Part shown: piece by piece, positions 5,251 to 13,773 of the stretch | How the letters are laid out: the number at the start of each line of letters is the position of its first letter | How positions within the stretch are numbered: position 1 is the first letter of the stretch | NCBI GenBank assembly: GCA_943356395.1 | Contig: CALRFC010000007.1 | Location: 1-18,524, forward strand | DNA length: 18,524 nt | Direction of reading: 5' to 3' | Origin: Candidatus Nomurabacteria bacterium | GTDB taxonomy: Bacteria > Patescibacteriota > Minisyncoccia > Phycocordibacterales > UBA9973 | Program-made: the position numbers and the translations under genes | Notes under the pieces: generated by a model | The model's database searches: none | What the model was told of the DNA's origin: nothing | What the model saw: only the letters and a program-made list of their open reading frames with translations

Positions 5251-5263
5251 ATTTTAAATGGGT

Positions 5264-5298
5264 ATAGTAAAAATTTTCTACTTTTGAATTTTTACTAT
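5264..5298. repeat. AT-rich inverted repeat near the murJ 3' end
   Basis: 12-bp perfect arms (ATAGTAAAAATT and its complement) around an 11-bp loop that contains another TTCTACTTTT motif. It lies 30 bp past the murJ stop. It could act as a weak transcript end, but the usual GC stem and T tract are missing. Confidence 0.5.
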
Positions 5299-5328
5299 TC
5301 GCTATAATCTATCACCCATTCCCTATGC

Positions 5329-7014
5329 CTACAGGTCACTTTGTTCCGGCACGACAATCTTCACTTTCCAGAACTTGGTGCGGACGGTGTTCAAGAACCC
5401 GAGGAATTCTTCGTTCTTCACGGCAAAAAGTATGAGCGCGGCGATGATCGTCCCGATGATGCCCGCGAGCGCGCCTTGCGCGAAGATCCCGACGAAAGTA
5501 TCGAGGTCAAAGACCGTACCGAAAAATGAGAGTGCCGCGTATGCAGAGGCACCCATTAAAACGGAGGCGCCGACGACATGAAGCAGGGTTTTCCCGATGC
5601 CGGTTTTTCCCGTCTTGCCGAATCTGCGGTGGATGAAGAAGCCCAAAAGCAGGCAGTTCGCGATCGAACCGATGGAGAAGCCGAGCGGGACCATGAGGAT
5701 GTCGGTACCGGAAATGCCGTCGACGCGCAGGAGCGATTCGATGAAGTAGTGCACCTCCGGCGTAAAGTGGTACCACGCAACGAGCGCCGTCGCGGTGCCG
5801 ACAGTGATGAGTGCGCTCGCCAGATTCACCAAAAACGGGATGGTGGTGTTCCCCGCTGCGTAAAATGCGCGGACGAAAAGATGGACGAGCGACTGCGCCG
5901 CGACCGAAATCGCAAAGAGCGCGAGCGCCGCGGCGGTGAGCTTCGTATCACTCCACGAGAACGCGCCGGAACCGAAGACCACGCGCACGATCTGCGCGCG
6001 GAGCACGATGAAGAGTACCGCCATCGGGATCGACCAGAAGATAATGCTTCGCGCGGTGGAAAAGATGTGTTTGGAAAAAAGCGCCTTCTCCCCCTTTGTG
6101 AAGAGCGAGGAAAGTATAGGGAACGAAGCGACGGCGTAGGAGATACCGACGATCATGACCGTCGTCGTTTCAAGATTGTACGAGAGGGAAAAAATTGAAA
6201 TCGAACCTTCTTTCAAATAGGAGGTGAGTGCGACCAAGGCGAGCATGGAGAGCTGGGAGAGCGAGAGCGCGAGCGTCCGCGGGAGCGAGAGTGTCACGAC
6301 TTCACGCACGCGGATCCAGTTGATCGGAAAATGGAAGGTCGGCACGAATTTGTGTTGTATGAAAACCGGCAATTGCACGAGGAAATGGAGAGCGGCGCCC
6401 AAGACCACGCCGTAGGCGAGCCCCGCGAGCCCAAAGTGCGGGAAGAAGACGAAGATGCCGATGATAATGCCGAGATTGTAGAAAACGGGCGCGATCGCGT
6501 AGACGAAGAATTTTTTGTAGAGCTGGGTGACGGAGCCGTACATGTTGGAAATGCCGAAAATGATCGGCGAGACGAGCATGATGCGGCTCATGAAGACGAG
6601 CGTGTGGTGCGCTTCGTCGGTGAAGCCCGGCGCGATCAGCTTCGCGAGCCATGGCATGGCGATGAAGAGTCCGATCGAAATCGCGACCAAGAGCAGGAAG
6701 AATGCCGTGAAGATGTCTCGCATGAAAACTCGCGCGCCACGCTCCCCTTCCGCGCCGTGCAGGCGCTTGGTGAGGAACGGCAAAAGCACGGTGATCGACG
6801 CGAGCGACGCGATCGATGCGTAGAGGAAATCCGGAATACGGAATGCCGCGTAATAGGTGTCGAGCGAGGCGGACGGTCCCAGCATGTGCGCGAACGAACG
6901 GTCGCGCAGGAGCCCGATGAACTGCGAAAGGAGCGAAAAGAGACCGAGCAGGAGCGCGGCCTCGTTCGTATTCGTGAATTCGCGATTGAATATCGTCAGA
7001 ATCTTCTTGACCAT
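5329..7014 (-). CDS. murJ: Lipid II flippase MurJ (MviN)
   Basis: A 561-residue polytopic membrane protein of the MOP exporter superfamily, with about 14 hydrophobic helices. The N-terminal signature is clear: LLGLFSLLSQFIGLLRDRSF at about 22-41, then DTYYAAFRIPDFLYA. Conserved arginine-bearing loops and the FVRAFYAAGNTTIPF segment in the second half fit MurJ. It moves the undecaprenyl-linked peptidoglycan precursor across the cytoplasmic membrane. It starts at ATG 18 nt after the O-antigen-ligase-like gene, so the two are probably co-transcribed and both act on lipid-linked cell-surface precursors. Length is close to the bacterial norm (about 510-560). Confidence 0.94.
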   Translation of the reverse strand: MVKKILTIFNREFTNTNEAALLLGLFSLLSQFIGLLRDRSFAHMLGPSASLDTYYAAFRIPDFLYASIASLASITVLLPFLTKRLHGAEGERGARVFMRDIFTAFFLLLVAISIGLFIAMPWLAKLIAPGFTDEAHHTLVFMSRIMLVSPIIFGISNMYGSVTQLYKKFFVYAIAPVFYNLGIIIGIFVFFPHFGLAGLAYGVVLGAALHFLVQLPVFIQHKFVPTFHFPINWIRVREVVTLSLPRTLALSLSQLSMLALVALTSYLKEGSISIFSLSYNLETTTVMIVGISYAVASFPILSSLFTKGEKALFSKHIFSTARSIIFWSIPMAVLFIVLRAQIVRVVFGSGAFSWSDTKLTAAALALFAISVAAQSLVHLFVRAFYAAGNTTIPFLVNLASALITVGTATALVAWYHFTPEVHYFIESLLRVDGISGTDILMVPLGFSIGSIANCLLLGFFIHRRFGKTGKTGIGKTLLHVVGASVLMGASAYAALSFFGTVFDLDTFVGIFAQGALAGIIGTIIAALILFAVKNEEFLGFLNTVRTKFWKVKIVVPEQSDL

Positions 7015-7032
7015 AAGTCGGAACGATTGAAA

Positions 7033-9399
7033 TTATTTTTTCTTCGCTGGAGCGGCCGGAAGCGCCGGTGCTGCACTGCCATCACTCGCCGGCGGCGCAA
7101 CTTGCTTTTCAGGAATGACCGGAGAAATGCCGGCGTGAAGATTGGAGAGAATGGAAGAGACCTCGGCATTGTCCGGAAGCGCGGTGTGGAGATAGTCGAA
7201 CTGCGAAATCGCGTCGGCGTGGCGTCCGTCTTTCTCATACGCGAGTCCCAAGAAATATCTGGCATTCATAAATGTTGGCGAGAGCGCGACGGATCTCTCG
7301 AGCGCGGAAACTGCTCCGGCAAAATCATTATTCTTGTATCTCAAGAGCCCGACTTGGAGGAACACGCTCGGATTGTTCGGTTCGATTACTGATGCCTGCT
7401 CCGCTTGGCGTATCGCTTCTCTGATATTTCCGCTTTCGGCTTCGATCTGCGAGAGGAGGAAAATCGCATCGGTGTAATTCGGCTTTTTTGAAAGAGCTTC
7501 TGTTATGAGAGTCCGCGCGCCGGCAGGATTCTTGTTGTCAGATTCGAGACGCGCGAGGGCGAGCGTGATGCTCGGATTTTGCGGATTCAATTCATGAGCG
7601 CGAGTGTAGGCGCTTTTCGCGTTGTCGTATGCGCCGGTAACTCCGAGCGGCAGGATAGTCTGATACATCTGTCCGACGAGCATCCAGTTGGAAAAATTCG
7701 TCGGGTCGTATGCCAAGACGCTCTGGCTCGCCGCCTGCGCTCCGCCGAAGATATTCTGGAATTCCGATTTCATCGTGTCTTGTGAGATATTTTTCTGGCT
7801 GAAAAGCTGGTTGAGTTTTGCGATGTCATACTGCGTGAGAAGCGCGTAGCTGTCGTCTGTGCCGCTGATGGCCGCCCCGCGCAAGAAGAATCGTTCCGCT
7901 TTCGGCGAGACTCCGCTTATCGAATATGAATGGACGCCGCGCTCGATGAAAAGGTTTCCTATGAATTTCTGGATGAATAGGTAGCCGACAGAAAGCGATA
8001 AGACAAGGACGATTACCAACGAGAAAATCGAGAAAAAGCTCGTGCGAGGATCCTTGAGATAGGAAAAGCTTGTTTGCGGGACGAGCTTGCGCTCGGTCAG
8101 GACGGCGATGAATATTCCTGTCATGATGAACGCGAAGATAATAAGAAACGCGCCCGGCACATATACCCACGCGATGATCCAGAGATAAAGCGATGTGAAG
8201 AACGAAGTGAAAACCAAATATGTGGAAAGCGTATCGAGGGAAAAGATGAATGCTTTCTTGAAGCCCTGATATATGAAGAATCCTGCAAAGAGAATCCATA
8301 CGAGCATGCCCAAGATTCCGAGCGTCACTATGAATGTGGGAACGAATCCGAACGACGCGTTGAAGCTCGCATTCCAAAATGGGCTCGTATTGATGCTCGC
8401 CGGATGGTAGAGAGACCATTCTTCCTTGAAACGGTTTGCTCCTGCGCCGAAAATCGGATCGTGCTTGAGCGTTTCCGCCGCGATGCTCGCGGTAACGCTC
8501 GTCGACGGGCGGATATCCGTGTATGAGATATTGAATGCGTTGGAAAGGATCGGCCCGACGGTTGTGCGTCCGAGGATGAAGACAAGCGAAATGATGACGA
8601 CGGAAAAAGACACGAGCGGAATCGGGCGTTCTTTCTTCTCTTCAAGCGACACTGTTTCCGAACCGCGCTTGACCGTCATCGTGTAGATGAAAATCATGAG
8701 CGCGAAGAGTCCGACGATCACCCAGACGGTCAGGAAATTGACCGTCGCCATGAAAAACAGGGATAGAACCAGAACCGCGACGACGAAAGACCGCAACAAT
8801 TTTGAAAGCGACAAGAACTCGAATGTCGCGAGAGAAAGGATCGCGAAGAATCCGAAGAAGAGCGCAAGATCGTTCCATGAGCCGATGACATTGCCGATAT
8901 TCCCGCCCAAGAATCCGAACGAAAGCGCGCTCGGAAAGAAAAGACGGGCGAGCTGGAAGAGTCCGATTATGAGCGCGAGCGCAAAAAATCCGCCGTACAT
9001 GAATCCTACGCGTTTGGATGATTGGAAAGAAACGGCAGTAAGAATCATTCCGGCATAAAGGACGACTGAAGTGAGCGCGGTTTGGATCTCGAATCCGCTG
9101 CCCAAAGCCGATACCAGAAAGACTTTTGAAAAAATAGCTGAAAGGAGGGTTGCGAGCGGAATTCCGGCCGCAATGAGAAGCAGACGCGACTTCGGGAAAA
9201 CGAATGTCCCGTCCAAGAGCCGCGCCAAGAGCCAGAAAATCAGAGAAACGGTAACGCCGAAAGAAAAGAGGAAGAGTTTGACCGTATCAAGCGGGATGGA
9301 AATCCAAGGAATAAAAAATACCGGCAGGGGAAGGAATGTCGCGATAAGCGTGATGTAAGAAATCTTGCCGAATAGTATCGATTTTTTGCTGTTGGTCAT
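7033..9399 (-). CDS. O-antigen ligase/Wzy-like membrane protein with C-terminal TPR domain
   Basis: 788 residues in two parts. Residues 1 to about 500 form a membrane domain with about a dozen helices. It contains a long extracytoplasmic loop including HDPIFGAGANRFKEEWSLYHP (about 310-330), the type of loop found in WaaL/Wzy O-antigen ligases and polymerases. After a last membrane helix near 500, residues about 545-760 form TPR-like repeats (ending with FMNARYFLGLAYEKDGRHADAISQF). The tail is Pro/Ala-rich and ends in KKK. Family members transfer or polymerise lipid-linked glycans outside the membrane. Proximity to murJ supports envelope glycan work, but the substrate is unknown. The ATG at 9399 precedes a basic head and the first helix. 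Confidence 0.85.
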   Translation of the reverse strand: MTNSKKSILFGKISYITLIATFLPLPVFFIPWISIPLDTVKLFLFSFGVTVSLIFWLLARLLDGTFVFPKSRLLLIAAGIPLATLLSAIFSKVFLVSALGSGFEIQTALTSVVLYAGMILTAVSFQSSKRVGFMYGGFFALALIIGLFQLARLFFPSALSFGFLGGNIGNVIGSWNDLALFFGFFAILSLATFEFLSLSKLLRSFVVAVLVLSLFFMATVNFLTVWVIVGLFALMIFIYTMTVKRGSETVSLEEKKERPIPLVSFSVVIISLVFILGRTTVGPILSNAFNISYTDIRPSTSVTASIAAETLKHDPIFGAGANRFKEEWSLYHPASINTSPFWNASFNASFGFVPTFIVTLGILGMLVWILFAGFFIYQGFKKAFIFSLDTLSTYLVFTSFFTSLYLWIIAWVYVPGAFLIIFAFIMTGIFIAVLTERKLVPQTSFSYLKDPRTSFFSIFSLVIVLVLSLSVGYLFIQKFIGNLFIERGVHSYSISGVSPKAERFFLRGAAISGTDDSYALLTQYDIAKLNQLFSQKNISQDTMKSEFQNIFGGAQAASQSVLAYDPTNFSNWMLVGQMYQTILPLGVTGAYDNAKSAYTRAHELNPQNPSITLALARLESDNKNPAGARTLITEALSKKPNYTDAIFLLSQIEAESGNIREAIRQAEQASVIEPNNPSVFLQVGLLRYKNNDFAGAVSALERSVALSPTFMNARYFLGLAYEKDGRHADAISQFDYLHTALPDNAEVSSILSNLHAGISPVIPEKQVAPPASDGSAAPALPAAPAKKK

Positions 9400-9452
9400 G
9401 GTGATTGGTTAGTTCGTAATGAAACAAGTATAGTACAGAATCAAAAACGCGG

Positions 9453-12308
9453 CTACTCCGCCACAATGACGCTCAAGATGCGCATGGGGACATAAATGAC
9501 GCGCTCAATCTTGCGCCCGTTGATGATTTTTTTCGTCGATTCTTGGGCGAGAATATATGCTTCAGCCCCTTCTTTCTCTATATCCGCCGGAATCACAACC
9601 GTCCCGCGGACTTTGCCGTTTATTTGGATAGCGATGGTGATTTCATCTTCGGTGATTTTTGATTCATCGTATAAAGGCCACGAAGAAAGATGGATGCTTG
9701 GAACATTTGACATGTGACCATTGACATTTGACCACAACTCATCGGTGATGTGTGGCGCAAACGGCGCGAGAATCTGCAAAAACTTTTTAAAATCCTCTCT
9801 CGCTATTCCCTTTTCGCTATCTGCTTCCCACTCATTCAAACAGATCATCATCGCGGAAATGCAGGTGTTGAATTTGAAGAGTTCGATATCTTCGCTGACT
9901 TTTTGTATCGTCTTGTGGAGCAACGTTTGAGATGCGACATTTGACATTTGACCATTGACTTTTGACTGAAGTCTCCAAACTCTCTCAAGAAATCTCCGCA
10001 CACCGACCACGCCGTTCGGGTCCCATGGATAGTTCCCCGTCACCCCGTACGGGCCCATGAAAGCGAGGTACATCCGTACCGTGTCGGCGCCAAGGCGCTC
10101 AACGATTTCATCGGGATTCACGACATTGCCTTTCGATTTGCTCATCTTGTTGCCGTCGGGGCCCAAGACGAGTCCGCGGTTGCGGCGGATGAGATACGCT
10201 TCGTCCTCTTCCACCAATCCGAGATCGCGGAGAGCTTTCACCCAAAAACGCGAGTAGAGCAAATGCATCGTCGTGTGTTCCGGCCCGCCCATGTAGAGAT
10301 CGACAGGCATCCATGCGTCGCGGCGGAGCCGCGACGCGAATTCATCTTCATTCTTATTGTCTAGATAGCGATAGAAATACCACGAAGAATCCACGAACGT
10401 ATCCATTGTTTCCACTTCCGGCTTCCAGCCTTTCCCGAAAATCTTTTCCGTACGCGCAAGCAGTTCCTTGCTCCGCGCAAGTGGTGCCGTACCGTCAGGC
10501 GTATGATCCACATCGGTCGGCAGAAGCCACGGCAAATGCTCATCGGGAATCGGATGCGCCTTTCCTTCTGGATCATAGACAATAGGTATGGGCACACCCC
10601 AATATCTCTGCCGCGAAATTCCCCAGTCACGCAAGCGATACGTCTTGACCATCTTCCCACCGACGGCTTCGGTTATCTTTTGACGAGCTTCTTCCGAAGG
10701 TAATTCAGAAAATTCACCTGAATTGTATGTGATACCGTCATCGGTAAAAATATATTCTGGGTTGGCGACAAGCGTATTTAAAAACTGACCCTCAATGACC
10801 GAGAAGAAATCCTTCATTTCTGATTTGGTTTTCCAAACGATATCGTGGATAGCTGCCTCTCTTTCACTGATTGGGTCATGTTCGTCATCAACCAAATCAA
10901 AGAAAACATACTGGAAGCGCGCCCAGCGATTTTCCTTTTTCATGCGGTGAAAGAATTTGCTATGAATTGCAAAATCAGGACCTCGGACAAGCTTCAGATT
11001 CTTGTATCCTGTTTCTTCGTAAATTTCTCTTTTCGCCGTTTCGATTACGTTTTCTCCGGCGTCGATGCCGCCGGTCACCAAACCGTGCATATGAATACCG
11101 TTCTTCCAAACACTACACATGTATGTATCGTCTTTCGGATTACGAACTATCGCACAGATGGCATCGCGCTTGATAATTGGTAATTCAGATTTTATCGGAC
11201 TGTCTTTCGAATCATAAATCAATTCAACAACTCGTCGCATCGGCAATCCGTATTTCTTCGCAAATTCGAAATCCCGCTCGTCGTGCGCGGGCACGGCCAT
11301 GACGGCGCCCGTGCCGTAGCCAGCGAGGACGTAGTCGGCGATCCAGACCGGCACTGCTTCGCCGTTTGCCGGATTGATCGCGGTCACGCCTTTCAATTCG
11401 ACACCCGTTTTCTCTTTCGATTGCTGGCGATCAAGTTCTGATTTCTTTTGCGTATCCGAAATGTATTGCTCTACTTCATTCCAGTTCGAGATTTGAGATT
11501 TAAGATTTGAGATTAAAGCATGTTCTGGGGCAAGAACAATATAGGTAACGCCAAATAATGTATCTGCTCTTGTTGTAAATACTTTTACTTCTGCTCCCGT
11601 TGAGAGTTTGAAAGAAATTTCACTTCCTTCGCTTCTGCCTATCCAATTTTTCTGCGATTCTTTTATCGAATTTGGCCAATTTAGTTTTTCTAGATCATCC
11701 ACCAATCTATCGGCATACTTCGTGATACGGAGCATCCATTGTTCCTGATCCTTCTGCATGATCTCCGTACCGCATCGCTCGCAACAACCGTCGACAACCT
11801 GTTCGTTGGCAAGGATCGTCTGATCCTTCGGGCACCAGTTCACCTTCGTCACAGCGCGATACGCCAGATCGTTCTTCAAAAATTGCGTGAACATCCACTG
11901 CGTCCATCGATAATAGGACGGATCGCAGGAAACGACTTCCCGCTCCCAGTCGAACACGGCGCCCATGGAGCGGAACTGTCCGCGCATCTTGTCCATCTGA
12001 TCGTATGTCCACTTCTTCGGGTCGGCGCCTTCCTTGATCGCCGCATTTTCCGCCGGCAGGCCGAAGGCGTCGAAGCCCATCGGGTAGAGGACGTTCCACC
12101 CTCGCATCCGCTTGTAGCGTGCGAAAATATCCGGCACGGCAAAGGCGTACCAGTGGCCGACGTGGAGATTGCCGGACGGATAGGTGAATTCGACGAGCTG
12201 GTAGAAATTTTCCTTGCCGGCAACGTCGTCCTCGACCTTGTAAAGGCCGTCAGTTTCCCATTCTTTCTGCCATTTTTTTTCTATTTTCTTGTGGTCGTAT
12301 TCTTTCAT
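9453..12308 (-). CDS. leuS: Leucyl-tRNA synthetase with Nudix domain inserted in the editing domain
   Basis: Class Ia synthetase, 951 residues. I chose ATG 12308 (MKEYDHKKIEKKWQ) over GTG 12338 because the family begins there and it overlaps the upstream stop as TAATG. The HIGH-type motif HVGH is at 49-52, a Zn-binding CCERCG near 178-183, and KMSKS at about 720-724. Editing-domain motifs TTRADTLFG and HDERD are intact. After GLPMRRVVEL (about 362) about 155 extra residues precede ITYNSGEF. They contain a complete Nudix box (about 413-435; Gx5Ex7REIYEETGY), so a pyrophosphohydrolase fold is embedded there. The DNA of this insert is AT-richer than its flanks. Three heptad arrays are translated in frame at about 264-272, 781-790 and 859-868. 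Confidence 0.95.
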   Translation of the reverse strand: MKEYDHKKIEKKWQKEWETDGLYKVEDDVAGKENFYQLVEFTYPSGNLHVGHWYAFAVPDIFARYKRMRGWNVLYPMGFDAFGLPAENAAIKEGADPKKWTYDQMDKMRGQFRSMGAVFDWEREVVSCDPSYYRWTQWMFTQFLKNDLAYRAVTKVNWCPKDQTILANEQVVDGCCERCGTEIMQKDQEQWMLRITKYADRLVDDLEKLNWPNSIKESQKNWIGRSEGSEISFKLSTGAEVKVFTTRADTLFGVTYIVLAPEHALISNLKSQISNWNEVEQYISDTQKKSELDRQQSKEKTGVELKGVTAINPANGEAVPVWIADYVLAGYGTGAVMAVPAHDERDFEFAKKYGLPMRRVVELIYDSKDSPIKSELPIIKRDAICAIVRNPKDDTYMCSVWKNGIHMHGLVTGGIDAGENVIETAKREIYEETGYKNLKLVRGPDFAIHSKFFHRMKKENRWARFQYVFFDLVDDEHDPISEREAAIHDIVWKTKSEMKDFFSVIEGQFLNTLVANPEYIFTDDGITYNSGEFSELPSEEARQKITEAVGGKMVKTYRLRDWGISRQRYWGVPIPIVYDPEGKAHPIPDEHLPWLLPTDVDHTPDGTAPLARSKELLARTEKIFGKGWKPEVETMDTFVDSSWYFYRYLDNKNEDEFASRLRRDAWMPVDLYMGGPEHTTMHLLYSRFWVKALRDLGLVEEDEAYLIRRNRGLVLGPDGNKMSKSKGNVVNPDEIVERLGADTVRMYLAFMGPYGVTGNYPWDPNGVVGVRRFLERVWRLQSKVNGQMSNVASQTLLHKTIQKVSEDIELFKFNTCISAMMICLNEWEADSEKGIAREDFKKFLQILAPFAPHITDELWSNVNGHMSNVPSIHLSSWPLYDESKITEDEITIAIQINGKVRGTVVIPADIEKEGAEAYILAQESTKKIINGRKIERVIYVPMRILSVIVAE
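9705..9732. repeat. Tetra-heptad array, TGAC type, in leuS (3' part)
   Basis: Four consecutive 7-mers ending TGAC (ATTTGAC, ATGTGAC, CATTGAC, ATTTGAC). Translated on the minus strand within SNVNGHMSNV, between ELW and the conserved IHLSSWP segment, in the anticodon-binding region. Confidence 0.8.
9939..9966. repeat. Tetra-heptad array, TGAC type, in leuS (middle)
   Basis: Four consecutive 7-mers ending TGAC, with CATTGAC again in third place as in the array at 9705-9732. Translated as SKVNGQMSNV. The two leuS arrays differ at only a few of 28 positions. Confidence 0.8.
11491..11518. repeat. Tetra-heptad array, GAG/AAG variant, in leuS editing domain
   Basis: Four consecutive 7-mers: ATTTGAG twice, ATTTAAG and ATTAAAG. 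Translated as LISNLKSQIS between LAPEH and the WNEVEQYI helix of the editing domain. Same size and phase as the TGAC arrays but with G in place of the final C. Confidence 0.65.
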
Positions 12309-12889
12309 TATTCCTTGAATTTCCTGATACCTATCCACACCAGCGCGGCGAGCGCGGCGGCGAGGACGAGCACGCGGATGATGTCGTGCATGTCGCTCCA
12401 GTAGCGCGCGGCGCCGATTATGAGCGAGATGACTCCGCCGAAAGAGAGCCCGAGTGAGACGACAGAGATAGCCGAGAGAGAAGCCCCGACAGCGAGCGCA
12501 AGCACGCCGAGCGAAACGAGCAGGATGAAGACATTGCGATTGTAAACGCTGTGCGCGGAGTCAAAATTTTTCTGGCAAGTATATGTCGGATTGCACCAGC
12601 CGGAGACTTCGAGAGTGACAGGCACCGCAGGAGTCTTGCCTTTCAAATCGCGCGGAGCGGTATTTTCGGTCCACATTCCGCCGTCGGCATTGCAGGAATT
12701 CTTTTCGTAATACTGCTTGTTATAAACTTCCGGCGCGCAGAAGGCGTTGTAATCAGGAGTCTTGTACAGAAGCGAAATAGTGTAATTGAAAAATAGATTG
12801 AGCACGACCACGATGGCCAAAATCACCGCCCATTTGATTATTTTCTTGTTCTTGCCCGCACTGTTGCCGGTCGGATTTGTGTTTTCCAT
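12308..12889 (-). CDS. Membrane protein with Cys-containing extracytoplasmic loop, unknown function
   Basis: 193 residues. A polar, Lys-containing head precedes TM1 (about 17-42). A loop of about 75 residues then carries four cysteines (51, 66, 99, 105), which could form two disulfides outside the membrane. Three further helices follow (about 119-137, 140-161, 169-186) and a basic end, IRKFKE. The stop codon overlaps the leuS ATG as TAATG, indicating translational coupling and co-transcription with leuS. It lies downstream of a structured RNA region ending in a terminator 26 bp before its ATG. The family is not recognised; no catalytic motif is visible. Confidence 0.78.
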   Translation of the reverse strand: MENTNPTGNSAGKNKKIIKWAVILAIVVVLNLFFNYTISLLYKTPDYNAFCAPEVYNKQYYEKNSCNADGGMWTENTAPRDLKGKTPAVPVTLEVSGWCNPTYTCQKNFDSAHSVYNRNVFILLVSLGVLALAVGASLSAISVVSLGLSFGGVISLIIGAARYWSDMHDIIRVLVLAAALAALVWIGIRKFKE

Positions 12890-12914
12890 TTGTTAAATCT
12901 AGCATAAAAAAGCG

Positions 12915-12950
12915 AAAATAAAAAAGCCCACTCCATGTCAGGAGAGCGGG
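12915..12950 (-). terminator. Terminator of the putative RNA
   Basis: Minus-strand stem CCCGCTCT/GGAGTGGG with two G-U pairs and an 8-base loop, followed by a T-rich tract (CTTTTTTATTTT). The G-U pairs would be A-C mismatches on the plus strand, so it is directional. Confidence 0.75.
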
Positions 12951-13192
12951 ACCGCTTATGAAAATCCGCAAAAAGCGGAAACTGCTTTCAATACGGCACC
13001 GACCTTAATCGCTACGAAACAGTATCAGTGCCGTCCTTCACTAACTCACAAAATCCATCCTCATATTTTTCGAAAGAACAATTTTCAAAAAAGACAGCGC
13101 CCGCCCTAATTTAAAAACAAAATGACTCTAACACCAGAAGCGTCAAATTCTTTTAGAGCGGGGCGCCGTCCGGTCCATACTTGGAAATCGAT
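12915..13192 (-). ncRNA. Putative structured RNA (about 280 nt), independent gene or leader
   Basis: No ORF occupies this stretch. A good promoter (13199-13226) predicts a start near 13192, and a terminator ends near 12915. Between them the minus strand offers two long helices: a 10-bp one pairing 13161-13170 with 13093-13102, and another pairing 13025-13034 with 12993-13002. A small hairpin lies at 12965-12979. Both long helices and the terminator contain G-U pairs valid only on the minus strand, which is good evidence for strand and structure. I find none of the hallmark sequences of tmRNA, RNase P RNA, SRP RNA or a T box. Because the terminator lies just before the membrane protein-leuS operon, a regulated leader is the main alternative. 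Part of the terminator arm (CCGCT) could instead pair with AGCGG just upstream. Confidence 0.6.
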
Positions 13193-13198
13193 AATAGA

Positions 13199-13226
13199 AT
13201 TGTATACCTGCTAAAATCCCTGTCAA
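13199..13226 (-). promoter_or_regulatory. Promoter of the putative structured RNA
   Basis: Minus-strand -35 TTGACA (13221-13226, perfect), a 16-bp spacer and -10 TACAAT (13199-13204). Among the best promoter matches in the window. Confidence 0.7.
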
Positions 13227-13271
13227 CTAGATTCACATGAATTCGATGTCGGCTTATAACATTTAAAAGAT

Positions 13272-13300
13272 TTGACAAATAAAGCGTTCATTGGTAGGAT
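13272..13300 (+). promoter_or_regulatory. Promoter of the 139-aa orphan gene
   Basis: -35 TTGACA (13272-13277, perfect), a 17-bp spacer and -10 TAGGAT (13295-13300). The -35 box coincides with an in-frame TTG that would otherwise be taken as the start codon. Confidence 0.6.
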
Positions 13301-13319
13301 GTTTGAAAATAAGTTACTT

Positions 13320-13739
13320 ATGGAAAAAATATTAGTTATTTCAAACGGAACAAAACTTGCTTTTCAGTTATCAGACAAGAAAATAAAATCTTTTGATGTT
13401 GATGATTTCATTCATTACGGCTCACCATTACTTCCTTGCGAAGATTGTTTTATAAATATCGAAGTGAGGAGAAATGAAAAAGTCATTGATGTGTTAAGAA
13501 CAAACGCAAAGAAAGACAAATATCCCGGAGATACTGGTGAAATGATGTTTTGTGGATTAATGGCAAATAGTCAAATTATAAAAAACTGGAGAAAAAAGAA
13601 CCCTCATTTTTTGGGCATAACAGATTTGTCAAGCGGAGTTTCTGCAGATATGTTTGAGGAAAATGATGAAATCACCATAGAACATAACTTCGGTTCATCC
13701 TTGATGGAAATCGCTGCTAAATCAAAGTTATTTATTTAA
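13320..13739 (+). CDS. AT-rich orphan protein, unknown function (139 aa)
   Basis: A soluble protein of 139 residues from ATG 13320 (MEKILVISNGTKLAF). I reject the longer TTG form because its first codons are the promoter. A CEDC pair sits at about 37-40, followed by the strand FINIEVRRNEKVIDVLR, a central MMFCGLM segment and an acidic C-terminal part (FEENDEITIEH). It is clearly AT-richer than the genes on both sides and stands alone on the plus strand with its own promoter and terminator, suggesting an acquired gene. No family is recognised. It is convergent with ychF. Confidence 0.75.
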   Translation: MEKILVISNGTKLAFQLSDKKIKSFDVDDFIHYGSPLLPCEDCFINIEVRRNEKVIDVLRTNAKKDKYPGDTGEMMFCGLMANSQIIKNWRKKNPHFLGITDLSSGVSADMFEENDEITIEHNFGSSLMEIAAKSKLFI

Positions 13740-13743
13740 GATC

Positions 13744-13768
13744 AAGAGGCTTTCAGAGCCTCTTTTTT
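13744..13768 (+). terminator. Terminator shared by the orphan gene and ychF
   Basis: 8-bp stem AAGAGGCT/AGCCTCTT with a 5-base loop and a T tract on the plus strand. An A run on the other side gives a T tract for ychF on the minus strand, so it probably works both ways. Confidence 0.85.
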
Positions 13769-13773
13769 ATTGC

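Noticed and set aside
6331..7392. 353-codon open frame on the plus strand, antisense to murJ and the TPR protein
   Set aside because: Low-complexity charged antisense translation crossing two real genes; a shadow frame.
12915..13192. T-box leader or tmRNA/RNase P RNA for the gene-free region
   Set aside because: The region has AGGGCGGGCGC but not the conserved T-box sequence, and that part is already paired in a long helix. No tRNA-like ends with CCA and no RNase P core motifs were found.
13272..13319. Longer form of the orphan protein from TTG 13272
   Set aside because: That TTG is part of a perfect TTGACA -35 box with a -10 at the right distance, so these bases lie upstream of the transcript.
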